A stretch of DNA of 64,000 bases from Patiria miniata (Eukaryota > Echinodermata > Asteroidea > Valvatida > Asterinidae): positions 1,383,501 to 1,447,500 of the forward strand of contig NW_024037057.1 in the NCBI RefSeq assembly GCF_015706575.1. Direction: 5' to 3'. Shown piece after piece: positions 45,301 to 57,300 of the stretch. The notes beneath the pieces are model-generated. The model ran no database searches. It was not told where the DNA came from and saw nothing but the letters and a program-made list of their open reading frames with translations. Each line of letters opens with the position of its first letter. Positions within the stretch are counted from its first letter, which is position 1. The position numbers were made by a program, and so were the translations under genes.

Positions 45301-48300
45301 GGGCTGAAATATCACCTGCTGGCTGTGCATCAAGACATGGTATGTATGGGATCAACCTGTAGCACCAACAGACATACACGTACACATGCAAACAGACATG
45401 TCTGCTCATGGTCTGATGTGTTGGTACATAGAGTTTGAATTGGTACACCTACACATGGGCGTCGCGAGGGCCCCCCCCCCCCCCCCCCCCCCCCCGGAAA
45501 AGCAAAAAAAAAGAAGGAAAAAAAGAGGGAAAAAAGAAAAGAAAAAGAGGCGCGAAGTCATAGTGGTGTAAATTTAATGAGTTGGGAGGGGGGGGGGAAT
45601 GTCCCTGCCCCCCTCTAAAACTGAGAAATCGAGAATATGTTGAGAAATACGGGATTTTTTTGGGAAAAATATGTTTTGCCCCCCTCTAGGAAAAATCCTG
45701 GCGACGCCCATGCACCTACATGTAGTGGTAATGGCATACTTTGAAATGACTTTGAATAGAATCAAATTCATATTGAAACATAGACGATGCGTTGGTTTTG
45801 TAATGCGTACAGGTTTGAAACATTTGTATTTTGTGTGCCAGTGGTAGCTCCTGACCGACGATTATTTTTGCTCCGTTAATGCATTCCGTTGATGCATTGA
45901 ACTCTCAAAATATTTTTAAAGTGTCAACATATAATTCCATGATGTCAATTTGCTTCAGAAAGTAACCCTAGCTGTCGTGTATCTCAAAACATGGACTGTT
46001 GGATAAGCAAAGTGCAGTGAGGAAAGTGAGTGACTTATTTATCTTGGATTTTCTGAATCTACAGAACATGGAGGCAAGTAGTTCGGAGAATGCATCAGAT
46101 GCTACAGAGCTCAGCCATGCAAATATAAGCTTAATCCTCCGCAAAGTTGGCAAAATAACTTGTCAGAATGAAGGCTGTAGTAAGAGCTTTACAACCGTAA
46201 CTGGCTATCAGTTCCATCGGAAGATATGTGGCAAGGAAGCTGAGGAGATCAAGTGTACAGAATGTGGTAAGTAGGCCTTGCAAGGTTTTTGTATTTCACT
46301 CATAAACTTGGCATCATCGATATCGAAATCAGTGGGGAGTTAAGTCATTCAGTACAGACTAATCATTGGTGTTTGGTCATTCTCGGCAGAGACACAAGGT
46401 ATTAATGACAACATTATGGAACAACTCTGACAATGTTCACATTGATCACATTGTCATACTACCCATTGGTTTTATAATGACCTTTTATTAATATGATTTA
46501 CGTATACTATAAGGACACCAAGAATATATAGGAAGTAATGGTGATCGGTTTTATTTCAAGGATTATTTCAGTTTGGCCACGCCAGCAAGCAAAGACAATT
46601 AACAGTCAATTTCAAAGGATATTCAAGAACCCACTTGAAAAAGATGTAACCGATGCAAAACTTTTGGGAAATGAAAGGTTGGGGTTCACAATGGCAAGGA
46701 GGCCCCTCGCTGTCGCATGAGGGTGCTGTTTGCTTTTGCTGTTTCCTAAGCTTTGGTATTCTGAACATGTCTGCGTATAGTTGCCAATGCAAACTCCAGC
46801 AGAGATTGCTTAAGTTCCAAGTTGAAGCATGGACAAAGATGTACAATGAGTTTCTTGATAATAAGTGCAATGCTTCCTGCAGACTTACTTTGTGACAAAT
46901 AGAATTGTTATACCTCTGTCTTGAATGGTGTCTTTTCATTGACCAAGAACAATCACGTGTTAAGTTTATAAAAATTCATGGCACACTCCCTGTGGGATAT
47001 CATGTACACGTGCACGGTATGTACGGTGTGAAACGCTTGTATCGTTGGTGCCACGCTATTTTCACCATGATTTCACACATGAGTGGGAGCAGCACATGCA
47101 TGTGACTTGACGTTGGATTTTCGTGATCGTTGTCTGAACTGTGCTGTTTGTTTTTCGTGATTTTTACATCAAAATCCAAAGAATCCAACACAGGTATAAC
47201 AAAAGAATTGTCAACTGCTGTGATGTGGGATATGACAGTTTGAGCACCCTCTGATGGCATAGCACCCTCGGCTTCGCCTTGGATGTTGTGCGCACCTCTG
47301 GTGTTCAAAACGTCATATCCCACATCACAGCAGTCAACAATTTGACAATCTTCCACCAAAATGACCCGTCCACTTTTTGTCTTCGTTGTGGTTCATGTAA
47401 GTGTTGGATGTTCAATCTCTGGATTTTTTTTGCCATTTTTTTTATTTACTTGGATATTGTCAACGATTAATAAGTTGTGGTTGTTGAATCTACAGATAAG
47501 ATATATTACAGCAAGAATGGTCTGACTCATCACATGAGGACTATCCATAGACCTCCTCCCTCTGATGAGATCATTACACCAGAGGGAGTAGGTAGAAGCA
47601 AACGAAGAGCAGCAGAAAGGTATACCTCATCTTACATCTTGCATTCTTGTCTACGAAAGGGTGATGGCATAGTGCTTTCTGATTGTATAACGTCAAAATA
47701 CCATGTGACCATCCGGTTTCTCTGTGATTAGCCACCGTTGCTGTAGGCAAATACGCCATGCATTGTAAACTAGACAGTAGGGCTTACCGGTATTTTCACG
47801 TAAAATAAACACAATTTCATTATGGTCACTACCTGTGCCTTGTACAGTTGTCATAATCATACTGGCCCAGTGCTGTTTTTGTTTATTGCATGAGATGGCT
47901 ATTAACATGTGCAAGATGGCTGACATGGCATGAACCCAGTAGTGACTGCTGTTTACTCATGGTTCACAGATACTAGCCAGTGGACTGTCATCTTGCTGAC
48001 TGTCATCTTGATGAGAAGAAAAAAAATCAGAAAAAGTCCTGCTGAAAAATCCTGAAATCAGAAAAAGTCCTGCTGAAAAATCCTGAAATCAAGAAAAATC
48101 CTACCTACTCCCTCTGGTGTAATGATCTCATCAGAGGGAGGAGGTCTACTTTCCTCGGATTCATCTTGGAATGTTCCATGGAACACCTTGAGCAGATAGA
48201 TTTACTATATCACATATTGCAGTCGATATGAATTAATTGTATCCTTCTTTATAGCTTGTAACACCACAATCTTGTGTTTATTGAACCAGAGCCCTAACCT

Positions 48301-51300
48301 CCATGCAGGAACTGACTCAAGATTTAGAGCAATCAACAGCAGTGGGCCAAAGAAGCAAGACAAACAAAGACAAGGATAAGGATTGGCAGCAAACCAAGGT
48401 ATGTTTGTTGGATGTTTTGGTTGTTGTATTATAAATGCCAGTTTGATATTTACTTTGAGTCAGCTGAGATGTATATCTGTTGCTATAAATTGTCTTAGTC
48501 CCATAACCCTCCTATGCAAACATACATTCTGTGCCAAGTAGTCCTTTCATTCAAAATCAAGTGACCGTTTTCAACAGTTAAGAATTTCCTGCGTATATAA
48601 AGCAGAATGGACTGTCTATAACTGTTTAGCTCATGACTAGAGCGACGTCTGAAAACAAGTCGCTACTGAGTCGTTCTAATGACTCCGACAGTCGATCTTT
48701 GGCCATCTAGTGCATCCAGTCAGTCCTAATTGTTTCAGACATCGTACTTTTCATGTAATTAATGCATAGCTGCCAACTAGTACGATTTTTTCGTAATTAT
48801 TACGAATTGTTTGTTAAATTACGATTTGCCACTAAAACATTACGAATTTCCCATTTTCTACCTAACGAAAAAAAAAATACTTGTAAAGTATCGTTTTTGA
48901 CCGAAAACTTCTGGCGAAATGTCGCGATAATGGATGGACTGGTGACAAGTCTAATAAGAATGCAGTCAAGCACCTGATAGACATCAATGCAGTGTGCGCA
49001 GTGGAGTACTTGAGGACCAGACTAAAAATATTTTTCAATGGTGTGTCATTTGTGTGCATCTCGTGGATGTGTGGTTGTGTGTACTGTATGTGAGTACTTT
49101 TCAGTGACGATCGTGAGCACATTTAGTCGCTTATTGCCGGGATGAGACCCATCAGTGCGAGATTTTAATCATGGAATTTAATAAGAGTATGGTTGGAATA
49201 ATTGGTAATAGAGTTTGAGTTTGTCACAACGGACAGAAAAGATAAATCAGCATGCGTTTGCAAGGTATGTTGGCGGGATATTTCTATTGCATACGGTGGC
49301 CCTAAATCATTGTGTGTAAAAACATGATACGAACTCGAAACTCCACATCGATAGCATGCATCTCAAAAAAAATATGCGCACGTTATTATTGTTATTATTT
49401 ATTTGACTTCAACAAACAAATACAGACATTAAAACAAAATTAATTAAAAAAATTAATTAAACATGTGTACATGTAAACCATGTACCTGTACTCGATGTTG
49501 GTAAAGCTTTTGATAAAACGAGCAGTTGAAAATGACCGCGCGGGTTGATTACTAATTGGGATTTTGAAAAGTTGGCAGCTATGTTAATGCAAATCTTGCC
49601 TTTAATTTGATTCGGCGTGGCTCTAAAATGCCTGTCTGAACCAGGGGTAAGCCTTTCTGTACAACGTAGTCTGCCCAAAACGAGATATAGTTTTCAAAAA
49701 ATTGAAAAGTTGAATTCCTTTTTTATACAGTAATTTGTATTATTGCTCAAGAGTGACAGAAGCACTTTTAATGCAGTAGTAGAGATTGCACTTCTTCTAC
49801 TTCTACCTCTACTTTGATGCTTGGCAAGGTCCCCACATCCGCATATCACACCAAGGTTGCACGTAAGACTGATGAATAAGTAAGGTTGACTGAGGACAGT
49901 TTTGAATTGGGAAAAGAAAGCAGAGGTGACTGATGCAGGGAGGTTGTTCCAAGTAGGTATTGTTCTTGGAAACAAGGAGTATTTGTAGACGTTGGTGCGA
50001 GTAGATATGTGGCTATACTTAAACTGATGATAACCGCGTGTTCCTGGGGCTGCTGGAGTTAGAAAGTTATGCAGGCTGAAAGATAATTGGTTGTGAGAGA
50101 TCCGGTACATTGATGATAGTCGGGCGTTTCTTCGACGGGTTTCCAGTGACTCTCATTTCAATTCCTTGATCATAGAAGACACGCTTTCAGTGGGGTGATA
50201 TTTGTTGAGAACGTACCTTGCAGCTTGTCTTTGTATAGCTTCTATTTTGTTGATGTTGGTTTTTGTATACGGGTCCCATATACAACTGCAGTATTCCAGA
50301 CACGGACGTACTAAGGCAATGCATGCGCGTCCCTTGAGGTCCTTGGAGCAGTGCTTTAATATACGGTGACAAGACCCAAAATCTTGCTGGCGTCATTAGT
50401 AATTTTGTCAATATGTTTGTTCCAAGAAAGCTTTTGTGAGAAGTAGAGGCCCAGATAGGAATGTTCTGCGACAGCTGTCAAAGCATCCAAACCTAGTCTG
50501 TACAGTCATGTGGTTGCTAAGGCAATATGTCTGGTGTTGTTAGGCAAAGCTAATCCAATTACGTACTTAGACAAGAGCAGTGAAATCCATGCACCCAAAA
50601 AAACATGGTCTTTTGAACGGTGTGTTTCTCAGAAAATATGCTCAGTATGATTGAAATGTTAAATTATAACGGAAGACGACATTGTAAACTTCATGTCAGT
50701 GAACAAATCTCGGTCATTGATGCCGAAACGTCAATACTGGTTACTGGTAAAGCTGACCTTCATGTCTGGAAGAAATTGTTCAAAAACTTCCCCAAATGAA
50801 TGTATTAACCTCATTTTCCAGGAATCTCTCCAAGTTGTTATTTTACGAGTAGTTCAACACTTATATCATCTATAAGAATATTCTGAATTTCAGCTTAATC
50901 TGTTGTAAACACTAGTCTACCAAGTAGAATCATCTTCATGGAAAATTTCGACGAGAATTTTCCGCATACACAACTGACCAGCATTGTTCGCAAAGCACCG
51001 TAGCCGCTACGGTTGACCGATTCCGGCCAAGCGATGGTAGATTAGCATATTCATTAGCGTCACTTGGCGTGTTTTGGCGTCGGTCTCGGTATCGACCAAT
51101 GGAAGCCGACAAAAAGGGTGATATTTATCGATTAATAACTCGTGAAGGAGGCTTTTCTCCAAATTTATACTGCGTACCATAATGAATAGGAACCTTAGTA
51201 ATATTTGTGAGTCTTGAAAAGATTAACAGATATTGCAAATGCTAGTCTACCAACTTTCAAAAGTGCACGTAGCCGGGCCTATTTTTCCAATCTTCAGCAG

Positions 51301-54300
51301 TGGCGATTGTTCTGTAGAGTAAACAGTCATCTGCGAAGAGATGAATACTAGACTGAATCGAGTCCGGGAGGTCATTGATGAAGGTGAGGAAGAGGAGGGG
51401 CCCGACAACCGTTCCTTGAGGAACTCCTGAACTGACATGGCACCAACTTTTTGATGTCGATTGAAGAAAGACCTGAAGCCACTTGTGGAGGTGGTTTCAG
51501 ACACCGTAATGATGGAGCTTGAAGAGGAGTTTCTTGTGGGGGACCTTGTCAAAGGCCATGGAGAAATCTAGTATGATGGCGTCAACTTGTTTTCGCTGGT
51601 CCATGGCAGTAGCGATATCATTCACTGTCGTGATTAGTTGAGTTTCACAGGAGTACCCTGGGCGAAAACCGTGTTGAACTGAGTTCTAAATGTTATTTTC
51701 TCTTTATAATGATCCATGATGTGGCTGAAGACAATATGCTCAAGCTTTTTGGGACATATAGAAGTGATGGAGACTGTTCGGTAATTTGAAGGTTTCGAAG
51801 GATCCCCTGTCTTGTAGATTGTGACACATTTCCGATGAGCCAATTTTAGCAAGAACAGGCGCTATAGTACTTGCATGTTGCTTGAGTATTCTTGCAGGGA
51901 GGGCTATCTGGACCGGTAGCCTTTGTAACTTCAAGCGACTGCAAAAGTTTAAGAACCCCTTGCTCAGAGATAGTCAGGTTAGCAATTTCTGGATGTGAAT
52001 GTCTACCAGTGGAAAGGGGACATGTTGTGTCGTCCGTGGTGAAAAGTGATTGCACAGGATTAATTGTTGGATATTAATAAGCTGAAAAAAAGCAATCTTA
52101 CTTTTTTTTTTAAGTCCATTCATCATGCTCTCTGTGTGCTGCATACACATAGAGTCACAGACACATTAGCTTTTAGGTATGTTGATAGATGTATAGTCTT
52201 GTTTGTATACCCAAGAATACTTGGCTACGTTTGGCTACCTCATGTACACAGTTTGTTACAGAATCAACCAAACATACCCAAGCAGCTTATTGCAGAATAT
52301 TTTGTTTGTAACTATTCTCTCCAACTGGACAGAAAAAGAAGAAAGATCGAAAAGTCCAGGAAGACAGAGAGGATGAGGATAGTAGCAAGTCATCTGATGA
52401 GGAGGATAGTAATGATGACAACACTGTCAGTGATGGAGATAGTGACAGTGATGCTGGTGAGTTGTTGAGATTTCATCTCAATGTCATACATCACTCACAT
52501 TAAGTTAAATGTCTTTGAAAACTATCCATAAATACCTAAGACAGTTTACCCATTCCTATTGGTCGAGAGCCCGTCGCCTGGCCGGTCTTAAACGGATGAT
52601 AAAGACATGGCTGGCTGGTCTTAAACACTTTTCCAGGGTCACGTGAAATTTGGATTCCTAAAAATCCAGTGCCTCTTACCGTTTTATTGTTTGAACATTC
52701 ACAATCCTCAACTAGGCATGCTCAATACTACCAGTGAGTCAGTATTTTATAGTCCTAAATTCACAACGCAACGCCCCGAATGCATTGCTCTGAGAAATCG
52801 CGCAGTACGCGCGACGCGTGCGCCAATCTCTGCAAAAGGAATTGTTTTACATCTTACTCGCGAGCTGGACACTCGATTATTAGCTAGAGGGGTGTTTCAC
52901 AAAACATGAAGTGAACTTGTTGAACAAAATCGGGGTTTTTTGACCGAAAGGTTTTGATTTTTTTGACCGAAAAGGTATTTATGAATGGGAATAAATATGT
53001 GCTTGGTCGGTATTAATCACTCCGTTTAAGACCACTTGGAGTCTGGGTGCTGATAATTACCCGAGCCGAATATCAGCACCCAGACTCCAAGCGGTTTTAA
53101 ACAGAGTGATTAAAACCTCTCAAACGCACATTTATTCCCTTAGTCATCTACTCCATTATGATCCATTTATCCATTATGATCCGTTCATCTTTCCCTATAT
53201 CCACTTCCACAGTCTCCATATCCGAATCTGCATCTTTTGTGTCTTCATTCTAGTATTTATAGTCGGGGGTCTCAGCTCTAGCGTCAGAGTCCCTGTCCTT
53301 ACATTTTAGAGAGTTTTGCCCCTAGTGATGTAAAAATGGCAGCACAAGAAGATATTATGTCTTTAGGCCCAATGTTGTGACATCACATTTGGAGTTGTGT
53401 TTAGCCCATACCTTCTCACAAGAAGCATTAATTAGTGGTGTGAGAAATCAGAGATTTCACAATCAGGAAGTTCCCATCCAGCTCACAGTCATGCCAACAA
53501 GAAGTGAGGAGTGAGTTGCCACATGCAATGCCCGCTCAGTGACTGGGTATAGTTTGCAGGATTCAATGACCATATAGGGCCTATACAAAAACACTCCACA
53601 GCTGTAGTGTTGGGGGGAAAATGGATGGGAACTCTCTGATAAGTGGAATGGGCATCGCAGGTCCTCAGGTCATTGTTATTTCAGGCAACACATTGTCGAA
53701 AGGCCATTGGCAACAAGGATAACTAGGTACAATGTACATAAAAATCACAGTGTGATTATATGAGCAACTTACCGGGTATGAACACACAGGCAGCAGAGCA
53801 GTCTTGTAGTATAGCAGTTATTAGTCACAAAGACAAGCAAGATGTGTGCTATGTGAACTAGCGGGACATGTTTGGGGGGAAAAAATTAGCAGAAGTGATG
53901 CATTTGATTTCATGATGATTTGTAGCTCTGAACGCATTTAATGACGGGTACATGTCTCAATCTGATCAGTGATTGCAGTATCCAAGTCTGTGGTCAAGTC
54001 TTAGGCCTTCATGTTCTTGTACAAGTCTCAGACCATCAAGTTCTCTCATTCTTTCTATTCAGTACTTACTATTAATACTAATAACCATTGGGACTTGTAC
54101 ACGTGGACTTTGTAATAGGTATTTTATGTTGGACATTATGTTTACAGACAGAAGACAAGGCAATTGCACGTACTCTGATGTTGCAGCAGACATACCAGAC
54201 TTGATGAAGATTGCACACACAGAGTAAGCCTGTTAATGCCAAGGGCGGATCCAGAACACAATTTTTGGGGGGGCCAAAAAAATTTTGGTCCTCCAAAAAA

Positions 54301-57300
54301 GTGGGGCCAAAAATTACGGCGTGGGGTTCGGGGCCCGCTAAAGGGCCCCGAAAAATTTTTGGATTCTAGATGCTCTGTGATGCGATCTGAGGCAATTTCT
54401 GACCACTTTAACCAATGTTTTTTTGAGGAAAAGATGGTGGTGTACTCATTGCCTGCCTTTTTTGCGATGTCACATAAAAAATATAAAAAATGGTTTCGTT
54501 TGGGGGGGGGGGCCATGGCCCCCTTTGGCCCCCCCCCCCCCCCCCCCCTGGATCCGCCCTTGGTTAATGCTGAGATTCTCACAAGGTTATTCAAAGAGTT
54601 ACAATTCCTTCTGGCACCACAAAACATCACAGCTGTAAAATGATACAGTTTCTAAAGGTTTCATCAATCAGTATCTTAACTTGTTAGTGCAGTGTGGAAT
54701 ATCCCAGTCGCTGTCCAGTTTCCTTCAACTTGTTTAGCTGAGTTAACAGCATTCATTTCTGCCTATCATTAATTCTGCACACCCCCTAGGGAGTTAGGGT
54801 CAAGAGCTATGGAGACACATTTTGAGTGTAATCATTCCAATCATGCACTGTACAGTCGACTCATGTTAGTACAAACACTATTAATACAAACTCTAGTTAT
54901 AACAAACATAAAGTCTTGGTACCGTCTGTACACAATGAATGGGACTGATGTTCCTCTTAATACAAAGTTCTGATATAACAAACATTTTGGCTAGGTCCGG
55001 CAGAGTTTGTATTAGCAAGAGTGGACTGTACTTTGTTTCACTGTTTGTGAGTAGCCAATCAGAGATGATGAGTTGAGGATGTTCAGTCAATTGATGGACA
55101 TTGACGATAGCTTTCTTGGTTGCTTGGTTACTAGGAGGATGCATAGGTTTGATGCCTGTAAGAAGCATGCTTCAGCAGCTGAGGTATTCAAAGTGGATTG
55201 GTCGTCGTGGACTTCACTGTCACAAAGGTAGTTGTACTAACAGCTCTTTTGGTAGTTGTGAAAATATGTAAGAGACATTGTAATTTCAGTTTCATTTGAT
55301 TGGCAAAGACTTACTTTGTACGCAGTAATGCATGCCAAAATGTTGGACAGTACCCCCTTGAGTATAAAAGTCTAATAATCATAAGTTAACAAGTAGGGAA
55401 GATATGTACTGCCACTTTTTTGAGGGTGAAAAAAGATCGTCCCATTCCTCAGGTGTGTATTAAACACCCTAAAAAAGAAATATAAAAAAGAACAATCAAC
55501 CAGGCACCATAACTATTAAAAGAAATACATGTATAAGTAGTTTTGGGGAAAAAACGATTCAAGAAAAGAACAGCACCAAAGCCACTCATTTCAAACTTCA
55601 TTCATAAATACCTGAAACAGTTTACCCATTCCTATTGGTCAAGAGTCCATCACATGGGTGGTTTTAAACACATGACTGTCTTAAACACAATTCCTGCCTT
55701 TTACACCACATCAAGCGGCACACGCCCATTTCCATATCAGGAGAGTTTTAGCACTACAATAGGCTCAAACCAGAGACACGGTCACGTGGCCAAAGGGGTG
55801 TGTGGAACAAAACATGAAGTAAATTGGTGAACAAATCATTGGAAATTTTTGAATTTGTGTTTTTTTTCCCGTCTTTTTGACCGAAAGGTTTTTACGATAA
55901 GAAGAAACATTTGCTTGGCCAGTATTAAACAAGTACTTTTTAAAGCAGCTAGGGGCCATGCCCAGATAATGGCCTGAGCCAAACATTCACTCATCCAGGC
56001 CCCTTAGCTTAGAACCGGCCAAGCACATATTTGTTCCCTTATTTGAAAATAACAGCGGAAGCCTTCAGGAATGGTGTAAAGCTCACATACAGGTATAAAT
56101 TCCACTTTGTCATGAACACTGCCACCTAGTATGAAACTGTTCCACCGCCCCCCTCTCCCCCATGCATATTACTTCATAATAGTTCCATCATCTTCCCCCA
56201 TGCATTGAACACACATTGATGTCCATGTGGGTGGCCTATATTTCAGTGTGTCTTTTCTTGTTCCATTCTGCAGTGAATCTTGCCAGTATTTGCCAGAACG
56301 TAAGAGATCTTTCCGGTTTACATCAGATGCAAAGAAAGAACCCTCCTCACTGGAGTTATTTCAAACCTCTAGCTCCTCCCCAAAGGGTAGGTGATTAGGC
56401 CAAAAAAAAAATTCTTCTGCTTCCGATTACATGCCTTTCAAAAATAGGGTCGGTCGGAAGATTGTTTTTTTTGCCCATTTTTTGTTATGCAGATTGATGG
56501 GTACGTATTCAATTATATGCAAAGTTTTAGCCTGAACTATTTGCATTGCACTACGAAAGCTATACACAAAATGGCCATAAAGTGAATTAAACCTACCTTA
56601 ATTATTGTAAATATATTTACGTTCGATAATTCTTAAAAAATAATGGAAAATTCAAGTCATTCGCAACTTCGCACCATATGTAAAACGCTAGTCAAGACCG
56701 GAAGCTGGGCAAAACTCCAAAAGTGTGTGATGCACTGTGCATGTGTGGCGCACGGCCGACAGACCTCGTTTTTACAGTCGAAAATTTTGGGAAACACGCT
56801 GCATTGTATCACTCCAAATACGAGTAGTGCGATCTCAAAATGAACTCTTGAACACAGAAAATACATACACAGACAAGGTAGATCAATTCTGTCAATTAAC
56901 TTGCATGCTAGCGCTATCGATCGCATAGCCATGCACAGACTGGTTACCACATTTTCATCATGTCTTCTAAATTGGCCCCTGTGCGGCGCGGCGGGAACCA
57001 GTCGCTGCATTGATTATCCACCGCTGCATTGATTATTTACGCACGTGATTATCCACCGTGATTGCGAAGTAGTTATATCGCGAAGAGAATTTGTACGAAT
57101 AACAGAGGTTTCTTTTGAAAAAAAATAGCGAATGTAAGTAAGAAAACAAATAAATACAAGCATTTTTTGACGCAAAAGGGTTGTTTGCATACACAAAAAA
57201 TAGCGAATGTAAGTAAGAAAACAAATAAATACAAGCATTTTTTGACGCAAAAGGGTTGTTGAGAGGTATTTTGTGAAGACAGAAAAGACAAGATTTTATT

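Noticed and set aside
50880..51250. Direct repeat CTAGTCTACCAA as a target duplication
   Set aside because: The flanking LINE sequence does not become clearly continuous when it is used as the boundary.
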